From assembly GCA_965242505.1 (NCBI GenBank), contig OZ251449.1, forward strand, positions 1,984,001 through 2,048,000: 64,000 bases of DNA, written 5' to 3'. The position numbers were made by a program, and so were the translations under genes. A model generated the notes under the pieces. That model was not told the DNA's origin and ran no database searches. It worked only from the letters and a program-made list of their open reading frames with translations. Below, one piece after another: positions 1-10,300 of the stretch (position 1 is its first letter; the number at the start of each line of letters is the position of its first letter). The DNA comes from UBA2966 sp965242505. Its GTDB lineage: Bacteria > Pseudomonadota > Alphaproteobacteria > UBA2966.

Positions 1-1408
1 CCGCCTGGAGCCAGCCGCCGTCCAGCTCGTCGAACCGCGCGCGGATATGCCGTTCGCGGTCCGCGCTGGGCGTCTCGTCGCCTTCCCGCACGATGGCGAG
101 GACCCGCTGGCCGACGCCGCGCATCAACTCCAGATCGTCCCTGCCCGGCTCCGGCGGCGCGTCGATCACGGAGTCCTGGGTGTAGATGTGGAGCCTGTTC
201 CCGCCGTTCCCGTCGACCTCCAGGGACCCGTGCGGCGGCGTGTTCCCGCGGACGTATTCGCGCAGGAGCTTGCGGCACAGGTAGACGCCGGCGTCGGAGG
301 AACCGGGGTTCTCGCAGTCGTGGACGGCGATGGCGCGCTGGCTGGTCAGCGCCTCGTAGTCGCCGGGCGCGCGCTGGCCTTCCGCGTAGGTGCGGTTGCC
401 CACGACGCCGCCGAGGAAGTCGAGCTTCTCGTAGCCGACCTCCTCTTCCTTGCCGAGGCCGAGCGGATCGACCTCGTCGTTGAAGTGGCGCCAGCCGAGG
501 ATGAGCATGTTCTCGTCGTCGACGGGAACGTGCCAGCGCGTCCACACGGTCTGCGAGCGCCGCGACGTCCGCGCCGACGGGAACGTGCAGCCGATCTGAA
601 GGTAGTTCGGAAAGATGGTCTCGACGATGCGGACCCAGACCGTCCGCCGGTCGGGATTGCGGCGGCTGGCGATGAAACACATGCCGTTCCCGCCGCGGGT
701 CGGCTCCCAGTCGAGCGCCGGGCGCTCCGTGAAACCCATGGGCGCCGCGTAGTCCATGCCCTCGATCTCGGAGGCGTCCACGCCCTCCACCGTCATCATC
801 TGCGGGTTGTGCAGGGTCCCGACGTGGAGGTGGTCCATGATGTTCTCGTGGACTTGCAACCAGTTGCACGGGCTGAAGATCGACATCGGCGCGAGCCTGT
901 TGCCCTCGGGCCGGTGATAGGCGTCGAAGTCGGGGAAGGCCGGCTTCTCCTCCGGCGGCCCCATGTAGGCGAACACGAGGCCGTCGCGCTCCAGCGCCGG
1001 GTAGGCGCCGTGCCAGACCGTCCCGTAGATCCGGCTGTCCTCGGGTTCGGCCGGCATTTCCAGGATGGTCCCGTCGACGTCGTAGACCCAGCCGTGGTAG
1101 CAGCAGCGGATGCCGCGGGGCTGGATGATGCCGTATTCCAGCGACGCGCCCCGGTGGCTGCAATGCCGTTGCAGCACGCCGATGCGGCCCGAACGGTCGC
1201 GGAAGGCGACGAGGTCCTCACCCATGATGCGGATGGCGAGCGGGACGTCGGTGAGCCGTTCCGACATGCAGACCGGCTGCCACTGCCTGCGCATGGCCTC
1301 GCCCATGGGCGCGCCGGGGCCGGTGTGGGTGAGCTCCGGGTCGTGCTCGGGGATCCCGGTCTTGTAGTAGGCCCCGTAGGGCATGTGAACGGGCCTGTCC
1401 CTGCTCAT
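1..1408 (-). CDS. Rieske aromatic ring-hydroxylating dioxygenase, alpha subunit (C-terminus beyond window)
   Basis: The product is the catalytic subunit of a Rieske non-heme iron oxygenase, which hydroxylates or demethylates an aromatic or similar substrate using electrons from a separate reductase. The Rieske [2Fe-2S] ligands are visible as CSH (Cys83, His85) and CCYHGW (Cys102, His105). The mononuclear iron motif follows at about residues 188-200 as ENIMDHLHVGTLH. About 469 codons are present; the reading frame is still open at the window edge, so the C-terminus is missing. The start is the ATG giving MSRDRPVHMPYG. No reductase or ferredoxin gene is visible nearby. The neighbouring TRAP binding protein, dehydrogenase and flavin monooxygenase suggest a catabolic island. 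The family is clear; the substrate is unknown. Confidence 0.9.
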   Translation of the reverse strand, partial: MSRDRPVHMPYGAYYKTGIPEHDPELTHTGPGAPMGEAMRRQWQPVCMSERLTDVPLAIRIMGEDLVAFRDRSGRIGVLQRHCSHRGASLEYGIIQPRGIRCCYHGWVYDVDGTILEMPAEPEDSRIYGTVWHGAYPALERDGLVFAYMGPPEEKPAFPDFDAYHRPEGNRLAPMSIFSPCNWLQVHENIMDHLHVGTLHNPQMMTVEGVDASEIEGMDYAAPMGFTERPALDWEPTRGGNGMCFIASRRNPDRRTVWVRIVETIFPNYLQIGCTFPSARTSRRSQTVWTRWHVPVDDENMLILGWRHFNDEVDPLGLGKEEEVGYEKLDFLGGVVGNRTYAEGQRAPGDYEALTSQRAIAVHDCENPGSSDAGVYLCRKLLREYVRGNTPPHGSLEVDGNGGNRLHIYTQDSVIDAPPEPGRDDLELMRGVGQRVLAIVREGDETPSADRERHIRARFDELDGGWLQA

Positions 1409-1782
1409 GGCGGTCCCTCTCCCGCAAAAGCCGTGGAACGCGAACATAACGGATTCGCGAGGCCGGGTCGAAACGGCCTCCTTCCCCCTTCGCTTGATGC
1501 TCTTCCCCCTTGGCGGGGGGTGTCGTCGGGACGTTCCACACCCCCTCCCGACCTTCCCCTCGCAAAAGGGGCAGGAGGCCGTTTCGGACCGAATCGATCG
1601 CTCGCGAGTTTTCGGCCAGGCCCTCGGTCGCCCGCCGCCGGGCGCGGCGCGGCCAAGGGTTGCGCCCTCCGGTCTCCTTGTGCCAGAGTTCCCGGCAATC
1701 GGTGGATGGGGATCGCGGGAATGCGATCTCCGCCGAAGACGAGCGAACCCGGTCGCGGGTATCGTTCCAAGGGAGGATCCTT
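1409..1782. other. Intergenic region with a degenerate palindromic repeat, between divergent genes
   Basis: This gap separates the divergent oxygenase and TRAP binding-protein genes and must hold both promoters. A degenerate copy of the window-wide C-rich/G-rich palindromic repeat lies at about 1495-1580. I could not pick a convincing -35/-10 pair or operator. The last bases carry the GGAGG ribosome-binding site of the TRAP gene at 1772-1776. Confidence 0.5.
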
Positions 1783-2838
1783 ATGCAAAAGGCAACAACT
1801 GCTCTCGGCTCCATCGCTTTGGCCGCATCGGTCGCGATCGGCGCCGCGAATCCGGCGCACGCAGAGGACAAGATAAACCTGGTCCTGGGCTCGGCCGACA
1901 ACCCCCTCTGGACGTCCGCCATCGTCGCGGAAGAACACATGCCCAGGCTTCTCGACGAGTATTCGGGCGGCCGCGTCACCTCGGAAAGGTTTTTCGGGGG
2001 CAAGCTGTGCAGCGAGCACAACTGCGTCGAGCAGATGAGTCAGGGCACCGTCGATATCGCGAAGATCTCGCTCTACAACGTCGGCGCCTTCGGGCTGACC
2101 TTCGATTTCATCAACCTGCCGCTGTTGTGGAAGAACGCCGACACCGTCAAGGACATCTTCGATCGCTGGCTCTGGGAGGAAGTGCGCGCCCGGGCCGCCA
2201 AGGAGCTGGGCTTCCACTTCCAGAGCCTCGCCTTCCTGTGCGGCTTTCGCCAGCACCTGAACAACGTCCGTCAGGTGAAAACGCCCGAGGACATCAAGGG
2301 TATCAAGATCCGCGTCACCAAGAGCCCGATCGACTTCGAACTGCACCAGAGCTGGGGCGCCGTTCCCGTTCCCTACGATTGGTCGCAGCTTTACATGGGG
2401 CTTCAGGCCAACATCGTCAACGGCATCTACATTCCGGATTGCCATCTCGTCCTCGACAAGATGGACGAGGTGATCTCCCACGCGACGATCATCGACGGGA
2501 CATGGAACGGCCAGATGCAGATCATGGATCTCGAGCGGTTCCAGAAGTATCCGCAGTGGGCGCAGGACGCCATCGCAAGGACGGGACGCGAGCTGTTCGA
2601 CATATCCCATGAGCTGGACAAGAACTTCAACGAAAGCCAGCGCGCGGAGATCGAGAGGCGCGGCCGCGCCACGATCTACTTCCCCACCGAAGCGGAACTG
2701 GATCTCTGGCGCAAGGCGTCGCTCGGCGCGTGGAAGGCGATGAAGGGCAACTTCGACGCCAAGCTGGTCCGGCGCATCCTCGAGGAGCAGGACATGACCG
2801 GGTTCCTCGAGGTGGTCGAGTCGCAGGGGCTGCTGTAG
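1783..2838 (+). CDS. TRAP transporter substrate-binding protein (DctP family)
   Basis: The product is a periplasmic solute receptor for a TRAP transporter, which takes up carboxylate-type compounds using an ion gradient. The 351-residue protein starts at the ATG preceded by GGAGG and opens with a Sec signal peptide ending ANPAHA|EDK at about residue 27. The DctP core follows, including the ligand-binding segment KIRVTKSP and the PYDWSQLYMGLQANIVNG stretch where this family reads out its ligand. No DctQ or DctM membrane genes lie beside it, so it either uses permeases encoded elsewhere or is an orphan receptor. It is divergent from the ring-hydroxylating oxygenase and upstream of a dehydrogenase, so an aromatic or organic-acid ligand is a reasonable inference. 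Confidence 0.9.
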   Translation: MQKATTALGSIALAASVAIGAANPAHAEDKINLVLGSADNPLWTSAIVAEEHMPRLLDEYSGGRVTSERFFGGKLCSEHNCVEQMSQGTVDIAKISLYNVGAFGLTFDFINLPLLWKNADTVKDIFDRWLWEEVRARAAKELGFHFQSLAFLCGFRQHLNNVRQVKTPEDIKGIKIRVTKSPIDFELHQSWGAVPVPYDWSQLYMGLQANIVNGIYIPDCHLVLDKMDEVISHATIIDGTWNGQMQIMDLERFQKYPQWAQDAIARTGRELFDISHELDKNFNESQRAEIERRGRATIYFPTEAELDLWRKASLGAWKAMKGNFDAKLVRRILEEQDMTGFLEVVESQGLL

Positions 2839-2886
2839 CCGCGGGTCGAACCCGCCGCAAGTCGCGGCGCGGACCGGTCCGAAACG

Positions 2887-2926
2887 ACCCCCCTCCCGGC
2901 CTCCCCCTTGAAGGGGGGAGGCCGGG
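2887..2926. repeat. Short palindromic REP-like repeat
   Basis: A C-rich arm and a G-rich arm form a hairpin around CTCCCCCTTGAAGGGGGGAG in the 111-base gap between the TRAP binding protein and the dehydrogenase. It is a minimal copy of the palindrome found in most gaps of this window, and may stabilise or end the upstream transcript. Confidence 0.6.
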
Positions 2927-2949
2927 AACATGAAAAGGGCGGTCCGACC

Positions 2950-3819
2950 ATGAGGCGCGAAACGATCGGATTCATCGGGCTTGGCAACATCGGCAAGCCC
3001 ATGGCGGACAACATCGCCCGAGCGGGCTTCGACATGGCGGTCCATGACGTCGCCGGCGCGTCGGAGCGGGCACCCGAGGGCGCGGCGGTGTGCGGCTCGG
3101 CCGCCGACGTCGCCGGCCGGTCCACCGCGATCTTCCTGAGCCTCCCCACCATCGAGGCCGTCGAGGCGGTGGTCGGGGAAATCGCGGAAAGCGGCGCCGG
3201 CGACGATGCCGTCGTGGTCAATACGTCGACGGTGTCGCCGGAAACCTCCGTGGCCGCGCACGGACGGCTCGCGGCGCAAGGCGTCGGCTATGTGGACGCG
3301 CCGATTTCCGGGGGTGTCCTGCGCGCGCGCGATCGAACCCTGACCGTCATATATTCGGGCGACGAAGCGGCTTTCGCCAGGCTGGAGCCGGTGTTCCGGG
3401 CGATCTCCGAGCACGTCTTCCGCGTCGGCGACGGGGCCGGGCAGGCGCAGCGCATGAAGCTGCTGAACAACTACCTCGCCATCTCCGCGATGGTCGCCAA
3501 CAGCGAGGCGTTGGCCTACGGCGCCGCGGGCGGCCTCGACATGAAGACCATGCTCGACGTGATCAACGTCTCGTCCGGACAGAACTTCATGAGCTCCACA
3601 TGGTTCCCGAGATGCCTGTTGTCCGGCGTGTACCAATGCTGGTCCACGGCGGGGATCATCCACAAGGATCTCTCCCTGTTCGTGAAATCGGCCGCCGCCG
3701 AACGCTCCAGCCATCGCGCGGCGCGGGCGACGCTCGACGTCTTCGAGGCTTTCGCCGCCGAAGATCCCGAGGTCGATCAGATGCACATCTACGACTTCAT
3801 TCGCGACGGCAAGGGCTGA
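2950..3819 (+). CDS. NAD(P)-dependent beta-hydroxyacid dehydrogenase (3-hydroxyisobutyrate dehydrogenase family)
   Basis: The 289-residue product belongs to the 3-hydroxyisobutyrate/tartronate-semialdehyde reductase family and should oxidise a short beta-hydroxyacid, or reduce the semialdehyde, in the cytoplasm. The Rossmann motif GFIGLGNIGKPMADNI lies at the N-terminus. The substrate-binding signature APISGGVLRARD follows in the middle, and the catalytic lysine sits in MKLLNN. The chosen ATG gives MRRETIGFIG directly before the Rossmann strand; an upstream ATG would fall in the palindromic repeat. It runs with the TRAP receptor, and may act on the compound that receptor delivers. Substrate unknown. 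Confidence 0.9.
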   Translation: MRRETIGFIGLGNIGKPMADNIARAGFDMAVHDVAGASERAPEGAAVCGSAADVAGRSTAIFLSLPTIEAVEAVVGEIAESGAGDDAVVVNTSTVSPETSVAAHGRLAAQGVGYVDAPISGGVLRARDRTLTVIYSGDEAAFARLEPVFRAISEHVFRVGDGAGQAQRMKLLNNYLAISAMVANSEALAYGAAGGLDMKTMLDVINVSSGQNFMSSTWFPRCLLSGVYQCWSTAGIIHKDLSLFVKSAAAERSSHRAARATLDVFEAFAAEDPEVDQMHIYDFIRDGKG

Positions 3820-3897
3820 CTCCGGACACCCGGACGGGGCGTCGAGCGCCGGGATACCATACCGCCAAGCCGCGCGACCCCGGAAAGGCCCGCGGCG

Positions 3898-5286
3898 TCA
3901 CGGCCCGCGGCGGCGGGCCCGGCGCCTGGCTTCCTTCAGAGCCTTGTCGAGCTCCGGGAAGTACCGGATCGGCTCCTCCTCGATGGTGTGGCGGATCGTC
4001 CGCTTGAACTCGCGGGCGATGTACCTGTCCTTGGCGTCGTTGTCGCGGTTCATCTCCTCGACCGACGGCGGCGCGGCATTGCCGAGGATGAACTCGCGCA
4101 GCCAGCGGACCTGGCGTTCGTAGGCCCAGAGGTTGGAATGGGACACCACGTTGAGCATCCCCACGAAGTAGAGGCCCGGCCATTCCGGGGGGATCACCCG
4201 TTTCCATAGCCGGATGCGGTTGTCCGCCCGCGGCACGACGTCCTCGGACAGGAACGGCAGATCGATCAGATAGCCGGTCGCGGCCACGAGGACGTCGAAC
4301 TCGTCCGACGAGCCGTCCGTGAAGTGGATCGTCCGGCCGTCGATGCGGTCGATGCCGTGCTTCACCTCGATGCGGCGGTAGGCGATGTCGTTGACGACGG
4401 AGCCGCTGCTGGTGGCGTGGACGCGCTCCGTCACCGGCGGCAGGCCGAGCTGTTCCGGCCGGCCGTGCACGCACCAGATGAGGAAGACGAGAAGCTTCTT
4501 GCGCAGCCAGGCGGGCACCCAGCGTTTCATGAACCAGTCGGTGAGGTCCGTGAACGCCACGCCGAACACCATCTTGGGGGCGATCCAGACGCCGGAGCGG
4601 GCGACCAGAACGCAGCGCTCGGCGTTGACGCAGACGTCGCTGGCGACGTCCACCGCGGAGTTGCCGATCCCGACGACGCAGACCCGCTTGCCGATCATCG
4701 GCTCGGGCTCCTTGTAGTCGTGGGAATGCATGTACGCGCCGGCGAAGCCGTCCTGGAACTCCGGCGCGTGCGCCGGCCTGGTCAGGTGGCCGGTGCAGAC
4801 GCAAACGGCGTCGAAGACGTGCTCGTCGCCGGCGACCGTGGCGATCCGCCATTTCGGGTCTTCCTTGCCGGGCTCGAACAGCGGAACCAGCTCGGCGACC
4901 TCGGAATTGAAGCGGATGCGTTCCATCACCCCGAAGCGCTCCGCATAGCGCTTCAGGTAGGCGTGCATGTCCTCGTGGCTGGGAAAGCGCTGGACTCCCT
5001 CGTCGAAGGGGAAATCCCGGAAATTGGTGACGTTCTTGGCGGTGTTGATGTGGAGCGTGCGGTAGGCGGAGGAACGCCCGCTGTCGTTCATGTAGCACCA
5101 CAGGCCGCCGACCTGGGTGCCGATCTCGAAGACCGTGACGTCGAGACCGGCCTCCAGCAGATGCTTCGCCGCGCACAGCCCCGACGCGCCGGCGCCGATG
5201 ACGCCGATTCGCCGGGCCGCGTCGGGGGCGGGACTCCGGCCGGGTCGCGTGTCGGGGGCGGTCTCGGCGAGCGCCGCGGGGTTCAT
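3898..5286 (-). CDS. Flavin-containing monooxygenase / Baeyer-Villiger-type monooxygenase
   Basis: The 462-residue product is a class B flavoprotein monooxygenase using FAD and NADPH to oxygenate a nitrogen, sulfur or ketone centre. Visible motifs are the FAD fingerprint GAGASG (residues 31-36), an FAGAYMHSHDY segment matching the FxGxxxHxxx(W/F/Y) signature, the NADPH site GIGNSA, and the distal ATGYLIDLPF. The start is the ATG giving MNPAALAET; upstream in-frame codons lie in repeat DNA and are not credible. It converges on the dehydrogenase gene. Both oxygenases at this end of the window suggest breakdown of an N- or S-containing or aromatic compound, but the substrate cannot be read from sequence. 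Confidence 0.9.
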   Translation of the reverse strand: MNPAALAETAPDTRPGRSPAPDAARRIGVIGAGASGLCAAKHLLEAGLDVTVFEIGTQVGGLWCYMNDSGRSSAYRTLHINTAKNVTNFRDFPFDEGVQRFPSHEDMHAYLKRYAERFGVMERIRFNSEVAELVPLFEPGKEDPKWRIATVAGDEHVFDAVCVCTGHLTRPAHAPEFQDGFAGAYMHSHDYKEPEPMIGKRVCVVGIGNSAVDVASDVCVNAERCVLVARSGVWIAPKMVFGVAFTDLTDWFMKRWVPAWLRKKLLVFLIWCVHGRPEQLGLPPVTERVHATSSGSVVNDIAYRRIEVKHGIDRIDGRTIHFTDGSSDEFDVLVAATGYLIDLPFLSEDVVPRADNRIRLWKRVIPPEWPGLYFVGMLNVVSHSNLWAYERQVRWLREFILGNAAPPSVEEMNRDNDAKDRYIAREFKRTIRHTIEEEPIRYFPELDKALKEARRRARRRGP

Positions 5287-5404
5287 CGAACTCTCGTCTG
5301 GTTTCCTGGATCGATCTCCAGGCGAAGATAGTGTCTTCGCCGGTCTCCACGCAACCGCCGCGCGGGTCGTGGCCGGCGGGAGAAACGCGGCCCGGCGCGC
5401 ATTT

Positions 5405-5695
5405 CCCGTATTCCCCCCGCCGCGACCCCCACCCCGACCCTCCCCCTGCAAGGGGGAGGGAGAAGAAGAAGGGGGAGGGAGAACGAGGGGGACGGAGGGG
5501 GCCGTCGACGCTCCTCCCCCTGACCATCCACACTCCTCCCCCCTGACCATCGATACTCCTCCCCCCTGACAGGGGGGAGGTCGGGAGGGGGGTCCGGAGG
5601 GTGTGCGAAGTGTGCGGATTGGCGCGCCGGTGACCCCCACCCCGACCCTCCCCCTGCCAGGGAGAGGGAGAGGGAGAAGAAGAGAGGGGGGTGAT
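5405..5695. repeat. Cluster of palindromic repeats, two sub-types
   Basis: This fills the 415-base gap between the divergent-facing ends of the flavin monooxygenase and mutY. Two copies of the type-B unit (ACCCCCACCCCGACCC followed by a CCTCCCCCTGCAAGGGGGAGG hairpin) flank a type-A unit (CTCCCCCCTGACAGGGGGGAG followed by GTCGGGAGGGGGG). Nothing else coding is seen in the gap. Confidence 0.75.
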
Positions 5696-5701
5696 CGCGG
5701 G

Positions 5702-6748
5702 TCAGCCGTGTTCCAGCGCGTGACGGGCGAGCTTGCGCATCAGGGTCGGCAGGGCCTGCCGGTCGAGTTCCGGCAACGGACACCAGAACGCTTCCGCGTC
5801 GAGCCTCTCGGGCCGGCGCGGCAGGCGGGCGCGGAGCAGGAGGAACTCGATCCGGAAGTGGGTGAAGCCGTGGGCCACGACGCCCGGCGCGCGTTCCCAG
5901 CGCGCGCGCAGGGGCGCTTCCCCGCGCGCCGCGGCCACCGTCCAGGGCCGCTCCGTCCAGGGCGTGGACGGGATCTCCGTCATGCCCCCGAGCAGTCCCG
6001 ACCGCGGGCGCCGGCGCAGCAGGACGCAGCCGTCCGCGTCGGCGATCCAGAACGCCGCCGCGTGGCGCAGCGGACGGTCGGGCCTGGGGGCCTTGCGCGG
6101 CAGGTCCGCGGCGATCCCCTTCCGTCTGGCGACGCACTCGTTCGTCCAGGGGCAACGGTCGCACGCGGGGCGCCTGGGGGCGCACACGGTCGCGCCGAGG
6201 TCCATCAGGGCCTGCGCGAAATCGCCGGGCCGATCTTCGGGCACGAGCTCCCGACTCAGGTCCCGCACCCGCGCCCGGGCGCCCGGCAGAGGGTCCTCGA
6301 CGCCGCGGAGGCGGGCGACCACCCGCTCGACGTTGCCGTCCACGGCGGCGACGGGAACGTCGAAGGCGATGGCCGCGACGGCCCCGGCCGTGTAGGGGCC
6401 GATGCCCGGCAACGCCTGAAGCTCCGACGGCGTTTCGGGAAACCGGCCTCCGGCGGACGCGACGACGCGCGCGCATTCGTGGAGGTTGCGGGCCCGCGCG
6501 TAGTAACCGAGGCCGGCCCAGGCGGCGAGCACGTCGTCGAGCTCCGCCGCGGCGAGGTCCTCGACCGTGGGCCAGCGCTCGAGAAAGGCCCGGAAGTAGG
6601 GCGCGACCGCCGCCACGGTCGTCTGCTGGAGCATGACCTCGCTCAGCCAGACGCGATAGGGGTCGGGACGCATGCCCGGCGGGGCGCGCCACGGCAGGTC
6701 GCGGCGGCTCCGGTCGTACCACTTCAGAAGCTTCGCGGAGAGGCGCAC
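5702..6748 (-). CDS. mutY: A/G-specific adenine DNA glycosylase MutY
   Basis: The product removes adenine mispaired with 8-oxoguanine or guanine, starting base-excision repair. The 348-residue protein shows WLSEVMLQQTTV near the N-terminus, the helix-hairpin-helix LPGIGPYTAGA, and the catalytic aspartate in VDGNVERV. The [4Fe-4S] cysteines are spaced C-x6-C-x2-C-x5-C (CAPRRPACDRCPWTNEC). The C-terminal NUDIX-like domain, which recognises 8-oxoguanine, follows and includes HGFTHFRIEF. The length is normal for the family. It is divergent from the DUF721 gene about 70 bases away, an arrangement common in alphaproteobacteria. Confidence 0.96.
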   Translation of the reverse strand: MRLSAKLLKWYDRSRRDLPWRAPPGMRPDPYRVWLSEVMLQQTTVAAVAPYFRAFLERWPTVEDLAAAELDDVLAAWAGLGYYARARNLHECARVVASAGGRFPETPSELQALPGIGPYTAGAVAAIAFDVPVAAVDGNVERVVARLRGVEDPLPGARARVRDLSRELVPEDRPGDFAQALMDLGATVCAPRRPACDRCPWTNECVARRKGIAADLPRKAPRPDRPLRHAAAFWIADADGCVLLRRRPRSGLLGGMTEIPSTPWTERPWTVAAARGEAPLRARWERAPGVVAHGFTHFRIEFLLLRARLPRRPERLDAEAFWCPLPELDRQALPTLMRKLARHALEHG

Positions 6749-6816
6749 GGGCGCAGTTAACCACGGAGGCCGCGATTTCGCATGACGGAAGGGCGGCTCT
6801 CGCTCAAGATGGCGGC

Positions 6817-7353
6817 ATGACCGACAAGAACGAACGCCGGGGCGTTCAGCGCCTGGGGCGCGTCATCGGCAGGATCACCAGCCCGGCGCTGCGCAAGCGC
6901 GGCTTTGTCCACGCCGGGATCGTCAACCGGTGGAGCGCCATCGTCGGGGAGGAACTGTCGCGCGCGAGCGCGCCGCGGCGCATCTCGTGGCCGGCCCGGC
7001 GGGCCGAACCCGGCGTGCTGCACGTGCGCGTCGAAAGCGCGCGGGCGACGGAGCTCCAGCACATGACCCCCCTGATCGTCGAACGGGTCAACGCCTATTT
7101 CGGTTACCGCGCCATCGGCGGCGTGCGGCTGATCCAGAGCCAGGGCGGGACGGGAGCGGCGCCGGACTCCTCCGGGACGCGACCGGCGCCGGCGGAGGGC
7201 GACCGTCCCGACCGGGGCCGGGAGCGGACGGAGGATATCGACGCCCGCCTCGCCCGGACCCGCGACCCCGCGTTGCGGGAGGCGCTGGCGGCGCTGGGCA
7301 GGCGTCTCCGGACCGGCCCGCCGGACGCGCCTTCGGGGACGCGCGCATGTTGA
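6817..7353 (+). CDS. DUF721 (DciA-like) family protein
   Basis: The product is 178 residues. The first half (about residues 10-110) matches the DUF721 pattern: LGRVIGRITSPALRKRGFVHAGIVNRWSAIVGEEL, then a strand-rich LHVRVESARATELQHMTP segment and VNAYFGYRAIGGVRL. Some DUF721 proteins (DciA) act as loaders for the replicative helicase; that role is family knowledge and is not shown here. The C-terminal third is a low-complexity, charged tail. It is divergent from mutY, and its last 7 bases overlap the start of the restriction–modification gene, so the two are probably co-translated. Confidence 0.8.
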   Translation: MTDKNERRGVQRLGRVIGRITSPALRKRGFVHAGIVNRWSAIVGEELSRASAPRRISWPARRAEPGVLHVRVESARATELQHMTPLIVERVNAYFGYRAIGGVRLIQSQGGTGAAPDSSGTRPAPAEGDRPDRGRERTEDIDARLARTRDPALREALAALGRRLRTGPPDAPSGTRAC

Positions 7354-10300
7354 CGCCCGAAGAACGGGACGGGCTGGTTTCCGAGCTCGCCGCGCGCCCC
7401 GGCCACGAGAAGGTCCGCGCGTTGCTGCACCGCCTCCTCGTCGGCGGGCTCGGCGCCGACAGCCGGGACATCGACTTCGAGAAACCGGCGCCCGAGGTCC
7501 GGGGCCGGATCGACGCCCTGCTCGGGCGGACCGTGTTCGAGTTGAAGTCCGACCTGAGGCGCGAGCGCCGGGACGCCGAGGAAGGGCTGACGCGGTATCT
7601 GACGGAACGCGAGAGCCGGACCGGCGAGAGATACGTGGGCATCGCCGCGGACGGCGCGGAGTTCGTCGCCTTCTTCCTTCGGGACGGCCGCGCGGTGGAG
7701 GTCGACGCCTGCCGCGCGAACGCGGAGGCCTCCCGGGAGCTGCTGATCTGGCTGCGGGGCGCCGTCGCCGTCGGCGAAGATCTCCCGCCCGACCCGCATA
7801 CCGTCGAACGCGAGTTCGGGCGCGGGAGCCTGGCCGCGCGGCGCGCCCTCGACGGCCTGGGCGATCTCTGGGACGGCATCGGACGGACGCCCGCGGCGCG
7901 CCTGAAGCGCGAGCTCTGGGACCGGCTCCTGGGCCTCGCCTACGGGGCCGAGGTCGGCGACGACGCCCTGTTCCTGCAACACACCTATCTCGCCGTCGTC
8001 GCCAAGGCGGTGGCGTGGGCGGCGATGATCGACGCTCCGCCCCGGGACGCGACCGCGCTGCTCCGCGGCTCGGCGTTCTCGGACCTGGGCATCACCGGCC
8101 AGGGCGATCCCGACTTCTTCGATTGGGTGCTGGCCGCCGGGGACGGCGCGGAACTGGTCATGCGGATCGCGCGGCAGGTGAACCGGTTCCGCCTGCGCGA
8201 CATCCGGGTGGACATCCTCAAGACGCTCTACGAGAGCCTGATCGACCCGGAAACCCGCCACGACCTCGGGGAGTACTACACCCCCGACTGGCTCGCCGCC
8301 CGCATGATCGCGGCCGCCGTGGACGACCCGCTGGAGCGGCGGGTCATGGATCCGGCCTGCGGCTCGGGGACGTTTCTGTTCCACGCGGCGCGGGCCGTGC
8401 TCGACGCGGCCGACGCGGCCGGCCTGCCGGCGGCGGAAGCGGCGCGGCGCGCGGCCGAAAACGTCGCCGGGGTCGACATCCACCCCGTGGCCGTCGTCTT
8501 CGCCCGAGTCACCTTCCTGCTGGCGCTGATGCCGGCGTTGCGCGAGGGACATCCGGGTCACATCACCCTGCCGGTCCACCTCGGCGATGCGCTGCAATGG
8601 AATCTGGTCGGAAGGGGCGAGAACGGCGGACAACCCGATCTGCTCGCCGGCGACGACGCCCTGGAGATATCCGTTCCGGCGATCACGCTGGGCGCGCCGA
8701 ACCCCCGGCGCCTCGACGCGGCGACGCTCCTCTTTCCGGCGGCCGTCGCGTCCGACGCGGGGCTGTTCGACCGAATACTGAACTCCATGATCAATCTCGG
8801 CGCGCGGTCGGAGACCGCCGCCGACTTCGCCGCCTGGATGGAACGGGAGATATCCGTGTCCTCCGGGGACAGGGACGTGCTCCGCGAGACCTACGAGGTC
8901 ATGAGCCGGCTTCGGAACGAAGGCCGGGACCACATCTGGGGCTATATCGCGCGCAACCTCGCCCGGCCCGTGTGGCTCGCGTCCGAGGCGCGGAAAGCCG
9001 ACGTCGTCATCGGCAATCCGCCCTGGGTGTCGTTCCGCTACATGAGCGAGGAATATCAGAGTCGCTTTCGCGAGGAATGTCTGGCGGCGCGGCTCTGGGT
9101 CGGCGGCAAGGTCGCCACCCAGCAGGATCTCTCGGGCTATTTCTACATGCGCGCGGCCTCGCTGTACATGCGCCGGACGGGGCGGATCGCCCTGGTGATG
9201 CCCTACGCGGCCCTGTCGCGCCAAGCCTACGCGAAGTTCCGCCGGGGCGAGGCGGCGCGGTCCGGCGACGTCGAATTCCGTCTTCGCTTCACCGCGGCAT
9301 GGACGTTCGGACCGGAGGTCCAGCCGCTCTTCCCCGTGCCGAGCTGCGTGCTGTTCGCCGAAGTCCACGACCGCCCGCGCGCCGCGCCGTTGCCCGTCCG
9401 GGTGGCGGCGTTCGCCGGGACGCTGCCGAGGCGGGACGCCGACGAATCGGAGGCGGACTCGAACCTGACGGAGATGACGGCGGCGTGGCCGACATCGGCC
9501 GCAATCGGGACTGGATCGCCCTACCGGAGGACCTTTCGGAACGGCGCAACCCTGGTGCCCAGGCGCCTCGTGCTCGTCGAAGCCGCGCCGACGGCGAGGA
9601 TGCTGCCGTCCAACCCCGTGTTTCCGCTGGTTCGGGGACGGATCGGCAACCAGGACAAGGCGCCGTGGAAGGACGTGGAGCCGCCGCAAGGCCCCGTCGA
9701 CGGGGAGTTCCTGCGCCCGGCGCTGCTCGGCGAGTCCATCGCGCCGTTCCGGGTCCTGGCGCCGCAACGGGCCGTCATTCCGTGGGACGCGGGATCGGGC
9801 GAACTGATGGACGCGAAGACGGCGACGGGACGCGGCTGGTCGAGGCTGGCGCAATGGCTCGAACAATCCGAGGCGCTGTGGAGACAGGACAAGCGGAACG
9901 GCCTGAGCTTTCTCGAACAATGCGATTATTACGGGAAGCTGTCCCGCCAGTTCCCCATCGCGCCGACCCGGGTCGTGTACACGAAGGCCGGGACCAATCT
10001 CGCGGCGGCGACCGTCCGGGACCAGGCGGCGGTGGTCGATCACACGCTCTACTGGGCGGCGGCGGAGAACGTCGAGGAAGCCCGTTATCTCTGCGGCGTC
10101 CTGAACAGCGAGGTCTTGCGGTTCGGTATCGAACGATATCAAGCGCGAGGGCAATGGGGGGCGCGGCATTTCGACAAGTACGTCTTCAACCTGCCGATCC
10201 CGCGCTTCGACGCCGGCGACGCGCTTCATCGCCGGCTGGCGGACGCGGCCGGGACGGCGGAGGAAGTCGCGGGCCTCGTCCCCGAGAAGGAGAGCGAACA

